From Pseudomonas putida NBRC 14164 (GTDB lineage Bacteria; Pseudomonadota; Gammaproteobacteria; Pseudomonadales; Pseudomonadaceae): a DNA stretch of 64,000 nt. Each line of letters opens with the position of its first letter. Position 1 is the stretch's first letter. A program made the position numbers and the translations under genes. The stretch spans positions 5,140,501 through 5,204,500 of the forward strand of contig NC_021505.1 in the NCBI RefSeq assembly GCF_000412675.1. The letters are read 5' to 3'. This document shows positions 1-7,370 of the stretch, piece after piece. The notes below the pieces were generated by a model that saw only the letters and a program-made list of their open reading frames with translations, was not told where the DNA came from and made no database searches.

Positions 1-957
1 GCCCTGACCAACAAGCTGCTCAAGCTGCTGGGCGACTCGCCGGACGCGCAGGTGAAATACAGCAAGAAGGTCGTCGGCCTGCGCCGTAACGGCAACGGCT
101 GGACCGTGAGCATCAAGGACGTCAACAGCGGCGGCAGCCGCGAGGTCGACGCCCGCTTTGTCTTCCTCGGCGCCGGCGGCGCGGCCCTGCCGCTGCTGCA
201 AGCGTCCGGCATCCCGGAAAGCAAAGGCTTTGGCGGCTTCCCGGTCAGCGGCCAGTGGCTGCGTTGCGACAACCCGGAAATCGTCAAGCAGCACCAGGCC
301 AAGGTCTACAGCCAGGCCGCCGTGGGCGCCCCGCCGATGTCGGTACCGCACCTGGATACCCGCGTTGTGGACGGCAAGACTTCGCTGCTGTTCGGCCCGT
401 ACGCCGGCTTCACCACCAAGTTCCTCAAGCACGGTTCGCTGATGGACCTGCCGCTGTCGGTGCGCATGGGCAACATCGGCCCGATGCTGGCCGTGGCCCG
501 TGACAACATGGACCTGACCAAGTACCTGGTCAGCGAAGTGATGCAGTCCATGGAGCAGCGCCTGGAAGCCCTGCGTCGCTTCTATCCGCAGGCCAAGGCC
601 GAAGACTGGCGCCTGGAAGTGGCTGGTCAGCGCGTGCAGATCATCAAGAAAGACCCGAAAAAAGGCGGTGTGCTGCAGTTTGGTACCGAGCTGGTCTCGG
701 CCCAGGACGGCAGCCTGGCCGCACTGCTCGGCGCTTCGCCAGGCGCTTCGGTGACCGTGTCGATCATGCTGGAACTGATCGAACGCTGCTTCCCCGAGCA
801 GGCCAAAGGTGCCTGGGCTGCCAAGCTCAAGGAAATCTTCCCGGCGCGCGAGAAGACACTGGCAACCGATGCTGCCCTGTACCAGAAGATCAGTGCCGAC
901 AACGATGTGGCGCTGGACCTGGTGGAAAGCAGCCCGGCGGCCAAGCACTACGCCTGA
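1..957 (+). CDS. mqo: Malate:quinone oxidoreductase, C-terminal part (5' end outside window)
   Basis: The reading frame is open from base 1, so the start codon and the N-terminal FAD-binding part lie upstream of the window. About 318 residues remain of a family that is usually near 500. The visible part has the Mqo features FVFLGAGGAALPLLQASGIP and GFGGFPVSGQWLRC, and later LFGPYAGFTTKFL and LLGASPGASVTVSIMLELI. Mqo is a peripheral membrane FAD enzyme that oxidises L-malate to oxaloacetate and passes electrons to quinone. Pseudomonads use it instead of, or beside, an NAD-dependent malate dehydrogenase. The stop is followed directly by an intrinsic terminator, so the gene ends its own transcript. 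The name is secure. Which mqo paralogue it is cannot be settled from the C-terminus alone. Confidence 0.95.
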   Translation, partial: ALTNKLLKLLGDSPDAQVKYSKKVVGLRRNGNGWTVSIKDVNSGGSREVDARFVFLGAGGAALPLLQASGIPESKGFGGFPVSGQWLRCDNPEIVKQHQAKVYSQAAVGAPPMSVPHLDTRVVDGKTSLLFGPYAGFTTKFLKHGSLMDLPLSVRMGNIGPMLAVARDNMDLTKYLVSEVMQSMEQRLEALRRFYPQAKAEDWRLEVAGQRVQIIKKDPKKGGVLQFGTELVSAQDGSLAALLGASPGASVTVSIMLELIERCFPEQAKGAWAAKLKEIFPAREKTLATDAALYQKISADNDVALDLVESSPAAKHYA

Positions 958-971
958 ACCGCCCGATAACG

Positions 972-998
972 AAAAAACGCCCCTCGGGGCGTTTTTTT
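972..998 (+). terminator. Intrinsic terminator of mqo
   Basis: ACGCCCC-tc-GGGGCGT forms a tight hairpin flanked by six A upstream and seven T downstream. It starts 14 bases after the mqo stop codon. The A and T flanks make it potentially active on both strands. Confidence 0.9.
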
Positions 999-1020
999 GT
1001 GCCTGGGTACCTATCAGCCT

Positions 1021-1115
1021 GTGCCGGCCTCTTCGCGGGCTTGCCCGCTCCCACAGGTTCGGCGCTTCCCCTCATCCCTGTGGGAGCGGGCAAGCCCGCG
1101 AAAGGGCCAGCACAG
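1021..1115. repeat. Inverted pair of REP elements, GCGGG class
   Basis: Two REP copies face each other. Each has the core CGCGGGCTTGCCCGCTCCCACAG or its complement, and they are separated by a short spacer. The pair lies between mqo and the convergent minus-strand gene at 1124. Such pairs fold into a long hairpin that can protect mRNA 3' ends or damp read-through; that role is inferred. Confidence 0.9.
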
Positions 1116-1123
1116 GTTGAATA

Positions 1124-1414
1124 TCAACCGCGGGCGTTGTCGATGATCTCGATGTACTCAGGCGCATTGCGCTGGTCGGCAATTTGCTCGACGAAGGTCT
1201 TGCCGTGCTCGTCCTTGCCATCCAGGTCCAGGCCAGCTTCGACAAAGAAGCCGACAAAGCGCTCGAAATCGTCGACACGCAGCCCGCGGTACGCCTTGAC
1301 CAGCTTGTGGTGCGAAGGAGAGGTCACGCCATCGGCCGGTTCGAACTGAAGGAACGACTTGATGTAGTCGTCGCTGATTTCGTCGCCGATTACCTGTTTC
1401 TTGTCTTTACGCAT
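1124..1414 (-). CDS. PA4642-type conserved small protein
   Basis: A 96-residue soluble protein of unknown function that begins MRKDKKQVIGDEISDDYIKS. It contains the conserved stretch LVKAYRGLRVDDFERF, with no signal peptide, membrane segment or metal motif. The start at 1414 is preferred over an in-frame ATG eight codons upstream because GGAG sits seven bases before it. The same gene neighbours mqo and hpt in P. aeruginosa, which supports its identity as the PA4642 family. Acidic and charged residues dominate, and I see no basis for assigning a function. Confidence 0.8.
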   Translation of the reverse strand: MRKDKKQVIGDEISDDYIKSFLQFEPADGVTSPSHHKLVKAYRGLRVDDFERFVGFFVEAGLDLDGKDEHGKTFVEQIADQRNAPEYIEIIDNARG

Positions 1415-1482
1415 TGCCGACTCCAACTGGACCATCACGGGATTTCGAAGGCCGGCAGTTTACCCCTCGCAGGCCGCGTGGC

Positions 1483-1953
1483 TCAACGCGTACGTACGGT
1501 ACCGGTGTGCAGGTCGGCCCAGATGTGGCCGTTGCCATAGGTGAGAAACTGCACGTACAGGGTCTCGTTACGCAGCAGGTCCATGATTACCCGGTAGTCA
1601 CTGACCGGGTAATTCAGGCTCAAGGTGCGGCTTTTTTCGTCATACACGGGCTTCTTCAGGCTCTTGGCCGCTTCGCCGTCGAAGGTCAGCAGCACCTGGG
1701 CGATGGTCGCGCCCTTGCTCAACGGCTTGCCCTTCAGGCGCACCTGCAACGACGAGGTGATCGGGATCGGCTGCTGGTCGGACTGGCGCTGGGCCCCCAC
1801 CACCACCGAGTAGTCGGTCACTTGCAGCAGTTGCTGACCGGTCGGCGCTTCCTGGCGCAAGGACTGATCATCGGGCGGCAGGAACTGGCTGTGCAGGGGG
1901 GCGGCGGCGAGTGGCATGCTGACGGCCAGCAGGAGGGGAAGAATCGCACGCAT
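1483..1953 (-). CDS. Exported conserved hypothetical protein (PA4641-like)
   Basis: 156 residues. The first 18 or so (MRAILPLLLAVSMPLAAA) form a typical signal peptide with a likely cleavage after the AAA, so the product should be periplasmic. The mature part is polar, with the conserved tracts VTDYSVVVGAQRQSDQQPIP and DLLRNETLYVQFLTYGNGHI. It has no cysteines and no recognised enzymatic motif. A clear ribosome binding site (AAGGAG) lies seven bases before the ATG. The gene lies upstream of the 1124-1414 gene on the same strand with a 68-base gap, so the two may be co-transcribed. Function unknown. Confidence 0.75.
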   Translation of the reverse strand: MRAILPLLLAVSMPLAAAPLHSQFLPPDDQSLRQEAPTGQQLLQVTDYSVVVGAQRQSDQQPIPITSSLQVRLKGKPLSKGATIAQVLLTFDGEAAKSLKKPVYDEKSRTLSLNYPVSDYRVIMDLLRNETLYVQFLTYGNGHIWADLHTGTVRTR

Positions 1954-2004
1954 GTGAGGCTCCTTGTATGAAGGAGCACTCTAGCATGCCGGGTGCAGGC
2001 AACC

Positions 2005-2478
2005 TCAATCGAACTGCGCGAGCATCCAGGCCTGGTACTCGGCCACGCCGGCGTCTCCCTCGCGCGGCGCCCATTGTGCATGTTCGCCCTCGCCCACCGG
2101 CCGGTAAGGCCCGGCCTTGCATTCGAACAGGATGCTGTCCGGCTCCAGCACCACCAGCCCATGGTAGGTACCGGGTGCCAGGTCCACACCCAGGCAATCA
2201 CCGCCTGCCTGCAGCACGCGCTTGTCGGTCACTGCGCCCTGCTCATCGAAGATCAGCAAGCCCAGGCGGCCCTTGAGCACGATCAGGGCTTCGGCCTTGT
2301 CGTCGCTCAGGTGGCGGTGCGGCGGGATGTAGGTACTCGGCTGCAGCCCGACCGCCATGCGGTGGCAGGGCTCTTCCATCTCATGGAAGCTATGGTGCTG
2401 CCGCCCGCGCGGGTTGGCGGCAGCCTTTTCGGCCAGCCCGGCGAACAGCGATTGGTCGATGAACGCAGGCTGGCGCAT
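2005..2478 (-). CDS. WbuC-type cupin metalloprotein
   Basis: 157 residues. A single small beta-barrel cupin, with first motif PPHRHLSDDKAEALIVLKG (two His and one Glu as metal ligands) and second-motif His in GTYHGLVVLE. This matches the WbuC family, whose founding member sits in an E. coli O-antigen cluster and whose reaction is not established. The ATG at 2478 is chosen because upstream sequence would run into hpt. Only two bases separate its start from the hpt stop, so hpt and this gene almost certainly share one mRNA. No polysaccharide genes are near, so here it is a housekeeping neighbour of purine salvage with unknown substrate. Confidence 0.8.
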   Translation of the reverse strand: MRQPAFIDQSLFAGLAEKAAANPRGRQHHSFHEMEEPCHRMAVGLQPSTYIPPHRHLSDDKAEALIVLKGRLGLLIFDEQGAVTDKRVLQAGGDCLGVDLAPGTYHGLVVLEPDSILFECKAGPYRPVGEGEHAQWAPREGDAGVAEYQAWMLAQFD

Positions 2479-2480
2479 GA

Positions 2481-3038
2481 TCACAGCCCCTTGACGGCGA
2501 AAATGCCGTTGGCATTGCGCCAGTAGCCTTTGTAGTCCATGCCGTAACCGAAGATGTAGCGGTCGACACACGGCAGGCCCACGTAGTTGGCCTTGAGGTC
2601 CGGGCTGGCCTTGCGGTCGTGGTCCTTGTCGATCAGGACTGCGGTGTGCACCGAGCGCGCACCGGCATGCTTGCAGAACTCGATGATGGCGCTGAGGGTG
2701 TGGCCTTCGTCGAGGATGTCGTCGACGATCAGCACGTCACGGTCGATGAACGACACTTCCGGCTTGGCCTTCCAGAACAGCTCACCGCCGCTGGTCTGGT
2801 TGCGGTAGCGGGTGGCGTGCAGGTACGAAGCTTCCAGTGGGAACTGCAGGTGGGTCAGCAGTTTGCCGGAGAAGATAAGGCCACCGTTCATCACGCAGAA
2901 CACCACCGGGTTCTTGTCGTGCAGGTCCTTGCAGATCTGCTCGCCGACTTTGGCGATGGCCGCTTCGACTTCGGCTTCGGTGTACAGGCAGTCAGCTTCA
3001 CGCATGACTTGACGGATGTGCTCGAGATCGGCGGACAT
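2481..3038 (-). CDS. hpt: Hypoxanthine-guanine phosphoribosyltransferase
   Basis: 185 residues. A purine salvage enzyme that transfers ribose 5-phosphate from PRPP to hypoxanthine or guanine. The PRPP-binding loop IVDDILDEGHTL is present at about residues 100-111. The flexible-loop region around SGGELFWK and the C-terminal purine-site segment VDRYIFGYGMDYKGYWRN are also recognisable. The start is ATG 3038, with GGAGAG just upstream; a longer in-frame extension to 3107 lacks conservation. The gene is divergent from upp across a 161-base intergenic region holding a perfect palindrome, and it is followed immediately by the cupin gene. Confidence 0.95.
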   Translation of the reverse strand: MSADLEHIRQVMREADCLYTEAEVEAAIAKVGEQICKDLHDKNPVVFCVMNGGLIFSGKLLTHLQFPLEASYLHATRYRNQTSGGELFWKAKPEVSFIDRDVLIVDDILDEGHTLSAIIEFCKHAGARSVHTAVLIDKDHDRKASPDLKANYVGLPCVDRYIFGYGMDYKGYWRNANGIFAVKGL

Positions 3039-3152
3039 GGCGCTCTCCGGGGGTGCATTTTGGAAAAGCGGGCAAAGGTACGCATCCGCTCGTCCCAGAT
3101 CAAGCATTTATGGACTAACGTCCAGAATGACCAGACGACAGCACAGGCTGAA

Positions 3153-3164
3153 TAGATTAATCTA
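3153..3164. promoter_or_regulatory. Perfect palindrome between divergent hpt and upp
   Basis: TAGATTAATCTA is a perfect 12-base palindrome in the only AT-rich spot of the hpt-upp intergenic region, 36 bases before the upp ATG. It could be part of an operator serving both salvage genes or overlap a promoter. No regulator can be named from sequence. Confidence 0.4.
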
Positions 3165-3199
3165 GCGCGGTTTTTTTGCCCGCCTTTCGGAGCCCCCCT

Positions 3200-3838
3200 A
3201 TGCCCACTCGTGAGATCCGCCACCCGCTGATCCGCCACAAGCTCGGCCTGATGCGCCGTGCCGATATCAGCACCAAGAATTTTCGCGAACTCGCCCAGGA
3301 AGTCGGCGCGCTACTGACCTACGAAGCCACCCAGGACCTGCCACTCGAAACCTACGAGATCGATGGCTGGTGTGGCAAGGTGCAAGTCGAAAAAATTGCC
3401 GGCAAGAAGATCACCGTGGTACCGATCCTGCGCGCGGGTATCGGCATGCTTGATGGCGTGCTCAGCCTGATCCCGGGTGCCAAGGTCAGTGCCGTGGGTG
3501 TCGCCCGCAACGAGGAAACCCTCGAAGCCCACACCTACCTGGAAAAGCTCGCGCCGGACATCAACCAGCGCCTGGCCCTGATCATCGACCCGATGCTGGC
3601 CACCGGCGCTTCGATGGTCGCTACCATCGACCTGCTGAAAAAGGCCGGCTGCAAGGAGATCCGCGCCATGGTGCTGGTCGCCGCGCCAGAAGGCATCGAA
3701 GTGGTGGAAAAAGCCCACCCGGACGTGAAGATCTACACCGCTTCGATCGACCAGCGCCTGAACGAGCACGGCTACATCGTGCCGGGCCTGGGCGATGCCG
3801 GTGACAAGATCTTCGGCACCAAGCAAAAGGACGCCTGA
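3200..3838 (+). CDS. upp: Uracil phosphoribosyltransferase
   Basis: 212 residues, the usual family length. It converts uracil and PRPP to UMP in pyrimidine salvage. The PRPP-binding motif IIDPMLATGASM is at about residues 128-139 and the uracil-binding C-terminal stretch GLGDAGDKIFGTK is intact. The ATG at 3200 follows CGGAG at good distance. uraA begins two bases after the stop, so transport and phosphoribosylation of uracil are encoded in one transcript. Confidence 0.97.
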   Translation: MPTREIRHPLIRHKLGLMRRADISTKNFRELAQEVGALLTYEATQDLPLETYEIDGWCGKVQVEKIAGKKITVVPILRAGIGMLDGVLSLIPGAKVSAVGVARNEETLEAHTYLEKLAPDINQRLALIIDPMLATGASMVATIDLLKKAGCKEIRAMVLVAAPEGIEVVEKAHPDVKIYTASIDQRLNEHGYIVPGLGDAGDKIFGTKQKDA

Positions 3839-3840
3839 CC

Positions 3841-5115
3841 ATGCAGGACGGCTTCAACGACCCGCTCTGGCGCCAGGTCGTTTCGGGCGCGCAGATGCTC
3901 TTCGTGGCATTTGGCGCGTTGGTGCTGATGCCACTGATCACCGGCCTCGACCCGAACGTCGCGTTGTTCACTGCCGGCATCGGCACGCTGCTGTTCCAGC
4001 TGGTTACCGGCCGCCAGGTACCGGTGTTCCTGGCCTCCAGCTTTGCCTTCATCACCCCGATCATCCTCGCCAAGGGCCAGTTCGGCCTGGCCGAGACCAT
4101 GGGCGGCGTGATGGCTGCAGGTTTCGTGTACACCTTCATGGGCCTGATGGTAAAAATCAAAGGCACCGGTTTCATCGACCGCATGCTGCCGCCTGTGGTT
4201 ATCGGCCCGGTAATCATCTCCATCGGCCTGGCCATGGCACCGATCGCTGCCAACATGGCGATGGGCAAAGGTGGGGACGGCGCAGCACTGATGCCGTACA
4301 AGACCGCCATGCTGATCTCCATGCCAGCCCTGCTGACCACCTTGATCGTCGCCGTGTTCGGCAAGGGCATTTTCCGCCTGGTACCGATCATCTCCGGCGT
4401 GCTGGTGGGCTTTGCCCTGGCCTTCGCTTTTGGCGTGGTCGACACGGCGAAGATCGCCGCCGCACCGTGGCTGGAAATCCCCAACTTCACCGCACCAGCA
4501 TTCAACTGGCAGGCCATCCTGTTCATCGTCCCGGTTGCCCTGGCACCGGCGATCGAGCACATTGGCGGGGTGATTGCGGTCGGTAGCGTGACCGGCCGTG
4601 ACTACCTGAAAAAGCCTGGCCTGCACCGCACCTTGCTGGGTGACGGCCTGGCCACCACGGCAGCCGGCCTGTTCGGCGGCCCGCCCAACACCACCTACGC
4701 CGAAGTGACTGGCGCGGTGATGCTGACCAAGAACTACAACCCGAAAATCATGACCTGGGCGGCGGTCTTCGCCATTACCCTGGCGTTCATCGGCAAGTTC
4801 GGCGCGCTGCTGCAAAGCATCCCGGTACCCGTGATGGGCGGCATTCTGTGCCTGCTGTTCGGTTCGATCGCGGCGGTGGGCATGAACACCATGATCCGCC
4901 ACAAGATCGACCTGGCCGAAGCGCGCAACCTGGTGATCGTGTCGGTAACCTTGGTGTTTGGTATCGGCGGCGTGCTGATCGGCAGCGGTGACGGCCCGGA
5001 TGACTGGGGCCTGAAGGGCATCGCCCTGTGCGCCATCGTGGCAATTGCCCTGAACCTGATCCTGCCGGGCAATGATGGCTGGAAGCACAAGAAACTGGAC
5101 GACCAGTTGCCTTGA
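3841..5115 (+). CDS. uraA: Uracil permease, NCS2 family
   Basis: 424 residues, very hydrophobic, with about 14 predicted membrane helices of the nucleobase-ascorbate (NCS2) fold. Diagnostic segments are PALAPAIEHIGGVIAVG (the conserved Glu-His of the substrate site, about residue 240) and FGGPPNTTYAEVTGAVMLT (the second substrate-site loop, about residues 280-298). It imports uracil by proton symport for the upp product encoded two bases upstream. A REP pair separates it from the convergent hemH. A xanthine preference is possible in NCS2 proteins, but coupling to upp favours uracil. Confidence 0.93.
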   Translation: MQDGFNDPLWRQVVSGAQMLFVAFGALVLMPLITGLDPNVALFTAGIGTLLFQLVTGRQVPVFLASSFAFITPIILAKGQFGLAETMGGVMAAGFVYTFMGLMVKIKGTGFIDRMLPPVVIGPVIISIGLAMAPIAANMAMGKGGDGAALMPYKTAMLISMPALLTTLIVAVFGKGIFRLVPIISGVLVGFALAFAFGVVDTAKIAAAPWLEIPNFTAPAFNWQAILFIVPVALAPAIEHIGGVIAVGSVTGRDYLKKPGLHRTLLGDGLATTAAGLFGGPPNTTYAEVTGAVMLTKNYNPKIMTWAAVFAITLAFIGKFGALLQSIPVPVMGGILCLLFGSIAAVGMNTMIRHKIDLAEARNLVIVSVTLVFGIGGVLIGSGDGPDDWGLKGIALCAIVAIALNLILPGNDGWKHKKLDDQLP

Positions 5116-5132
5116 TCCGGCTTTAACCTGAA

Positions 5133-5230
5133 CCGGCCCTATCGCCGGCAAGCCAGCTCCCACAGGTACACCACAAGTTTCAGATACTGTGATGCCCTTG
5201 TGGGAGCTGGCTTGCCGGCGATAGGGCCGG
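5133..5230. repeat. Inverted REP pair, GCCGGC class, with 32-base perfect arms
   Basis: Arms at 5133-5164 and 5199-5230 are perfect reverse complements over 32 bases, with core GCCGGCAAGCCAGCTCCCAC. The pair fills the gap between convergent uraA and hemH and probably acts as a bidirectional transcript end; that role is inferred. Confidence 0.92.
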
Positions 5231-5247
5231 TATAGGCAGCCGCAATG

Positions 5248-6264
5248 TCAGGCCTTTTCGCACATATCCGCCAGCACCCTCACCCACTCCGGGTGATCAT
5301 TCAGGCACGGCACCAGCACCAGCTCCCGCCCGCCGGCCTCGACAAACTGTTCGCTGCCGCGCATGCCGATCTCTTCCAGCGTCTCGATGCAATCGGCCAC
5401 AAACGCCGGGCACATCACCAGAAGCTTCTTCACGCCGGCCTTGGCCAGCTCATCCAGCCGCGTCTCGGTGTAGGGCTCGATCCACTTGTCCCGCCCCAGC
5501 CGAGACTGGAACGATACAGACCATTTGCCATCCGGTATGCCCATTCTCTGCGCAAAGGCTTTGGCCGTAGCCAGGCATTGCCCGCGGTAACACACCGCAC
5601 GCACCTCGGCGGATGCACCGTGGCAGCAATCGGGGGTGCGCAGGTCGTGCTTGTTGCCCTTCGGAAACAGCTTCTTCAAGTGCCGCTCCGGCAAGCCATG
5701 GAAGCTAAGCAACAGGTGGTCGTAATCCTGTTCCAGGTAAGGCCGGGCGCTGGCAGCCAGCGCTTCGATGTATTCAGGGTGCTCGTAAAACGGCTGCAGC
5801 ACGCGCATCTGCAGGGGCAGCTGGCGCTCGCTGATCACCTGTTTTGCCAACTCGACCACAGTGGTCACGGTACTGTCGGCGAACTGTGGATAAAGCGGCG
5901 CCAAGGTCACCTTGCGCACGCCTTGGCCTGCCAGGCGTTCCAGCACTTCGGGCAAGGCTGGCTGGCCATAGCGCATGGCAATTTCCACCGGGCCATGGGG
6001 CCAGTGCTCGACCATTGCTGACTGCAGGCGACGGGTCAGCACCACCAGCGGCGAGCCCTCCTCCCACCAGATCGAGCCATAGGCATGCGCCGACTGTTCC
6101 GGGCGCTTGATCAGGATCAACGACACCAGCAGGCGCCGCACCGGCCAGGGCAGGTCGACCACGTACGGGTCCATGAGGAACTGGTTGAGGTAGCGGCGCA
6201 CATCGGCCACCGAGGTGGAGGCCGGGGAACCCAGGTTGACCAGCAGCAGGGCGTGATCGGTCAT
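5248..6264 (-). CDS. hemH: Ferrochelatase
   Basis: 338 residues. It inserts ferrous iron into protoporphyrin IX, the last step of haem synthesis. Characteristic pieces are LLVNLGSPASTSVADVRRYL at the N-terminus, the catalytic-His region LLLSFHGLPERHLKK at about residues 197-211, and KWSVSFQSRLGRDKWIEPYT. Start ATG 6264 gives the standard N-terminus MTDHALLLVNLG; the upstream in-frame region overlaps yfcH and is not conserved. The gene lies 13 bases after yfcH, so it is probably co-transcribed from the promoter region that also faces the light cluster. Removing protoporphyrin, a photosensitiser, makes that neighbourhood functionally sensible. Confidence 0.95.
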   Translation of the reverse strand: MTDHALLLVNLGSPASTSVADVRRYLNQFLMDPYVVDLPWPVRRLLVSLILIKRPEQSAHAYGSIWWEEGSPLVVLTRRLQSAMVEHWPHGPVEIAMRYGQPALPEVLERLAGQGVRKVTLAPLYPQFADSTVTTVVELAKQVISERQLPLQMRVLQPFYEHPEYIEALAASARPYLEQDYDHLLLSFHGLPERHLKKLFPKGNKHDLRTPDCCHGASAEVRAVCYRGQCLATAKAFAQRMGIPDGKWSVSFQSRLGRDKWIEPYTETRLDELAKAGVKKLLVMCPAFVADCIETLEEIGMRGSEQFVEAGGRELVLVPCLNDHPEWVRVLADMCEKA

Positions 6265-6277
6265 GCAGCGTCCTATG

Positions 6278-7183
6278 TCAGAGGCGGCTGGACAAGTTGT
6301 CCAGGGCCGATTGCAGATCGTTGAAGCGGAAGGTGAAGCCAGCCGCCAGCAAGCGTACCGGGCGCGCCCGCTGACCGCCCAGCAACAAGGTCGACATCTC
6401 GCCCAGGCCAGCCCGGAGCAGCAATGCCGGCACCGGCAGCAGCGCCGGCCGATGCAGGGCCCGGCCCAGGCGCCTGGCGAACTCGCGGTTACGCACCGGC
6501 TCCGGGGCGCAGGCATTATAAGGACCGCTGGCATCCTTGTGCTGCAAGAGAAAATCTATCAGGGCGACCTGGTCGTCTATATGGACCCATGGCATCCACT
6601 GCCGCCCATCGCCCAATGGCCCGCCCAGCCCCAGTTTGAAGGGCAAGCGCAGGCGCGACAAAAAGCCGCCATCGCTGGCCAGCACCAGCCCGGTGCGCAC
6701 CAGCACCACGCGGATACCCTGTGCCTGTGAGCGCTGGGCCGTCTCTTCCCAGGCAATGCACAACTGGCTGGCGAAATCTTCGCGCACAGGTGGCGAGGCC
6801 TCGGTCAGTTCGCGTTCACCACCGTCACCGTACCAGCCCACCGCAGAGCCGGAAATCAGCACCTGCGGGCGTTGCTCACGGGTGCCCAGCCAGGTCAGCA
6901 ATTGCTCGGTCAGGGTGACCCGGCTGGCCCACAGCAGGTTTCGCCGGGCGGCCGTCCAGGGCCGATCGGCAATCGGCGCACCGGCCAGGTTGACCACTGC
7001 ATCAAGGTGATCGTCCGCCTCCATTTCCTCCAGGCGGGCGATGCCACGCACGCCACTGCCACATATTTTCGGCACCTGCTCGGGTCGCCGGCTCCATACC
7101 GTGAGCCGATGCCCCTGGCCAAGCCAGTACTGGCACAGATGCTTGCCAATCAAACCGGTGCCACCTGTCAGCAATATATGCAT
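6278..7183 (-). CDS. yfcH: TIGR01777/YfcH-type NAD(P)-dependent epimerase
   Basis: 301 residues. A Rossmann-fold extended-SDR protein with nucleotide loop LLTGGTGLIGKHL at residues 4-16, the family hallmark VVNLAGAPIADRPW, and ISGSAVGWYGDGGE. The conserved carboxy part is WMPWVHIDDQVALIDFLL. The family is widespread but its substrate is not known. The ATG at 7183 opens a probable yfcH-hemH transcript. It is divergent from the renalase-like gene, and the shared 187-base intergenic region contains the PplR-like box at 7297-7320. That makes co-regulation by light possible but unproven. Confidence 0.88.
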   Translation of the reverse strand: MHILLTGGTGLIGKHLCQYWLGQGHRLTVWSRRPEQVPKICGSGVRGIARLEEMEADDHLDAVVNLAGAPIADRPWTAARRNLLWASRVTLTEQLLTWLGTREQRPQVLISGSAVGWYGDGGERELTEASPPVREDFASQLCIAWEETAQRSQAQGIRVVLVRTGLVLASDGGFLSRLRLPFKLGLGGPLGDGRQWMPWVHIDDQVALIDFLLQHKDASGPYNACAPEPVRNREFARRLGRALHRPALLPVPALLLRAGLGEMSTLLLGGQRARPVRLLAAGFTFRFNDLQSALDNLSSRL

Positions 7184-7296
7184 GGCTGTGTCCTCGCAGA
7201 ATGCGGCGGTGGTCTATTTTTAACATCAAGGCACTTTTTTGACCCGACGCTCTCGGATAAACATAGGCCAACCTGCCCGTGAAAGCGGAATAACCT

Positions 7297-7320
7297 TATA
7301 CAGAATTTCTGGATTGTACA
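7297..7320. promoter_or_regulatory. Putative PplR/LitR-type operator 1 (TATACA-N12-TGTACA)
   Basis: TATACA at 7297-7302, twelve bases, then TGTACA at 7315-7320. This fits exactly the direct-repeat consensus T(G/A)TACA-N12-TGTA(C/T)A that I recall as the binding site of the P. putida class II LitR regulator PplR1. It lies 51 bases before the renalase-like ATG, where it would cover the -35 region (TTGTAC at 7314). It also faces yfcH-hemH. A matching regulator gene is encoded 2 kb downstream. Confidence 0.75.
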
Positions 7321-7370
7321 GGTTTGCCTGACAGCGTAGTCTGCTCATAGCAAGGTTTGAAGAGGCCATC

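Noticed and set aside
3772..5163. 463-codon open frame antisense to uraA
   Set aside because: Gln/His/Ala-rich nonsense opposite a clear transporter gene.
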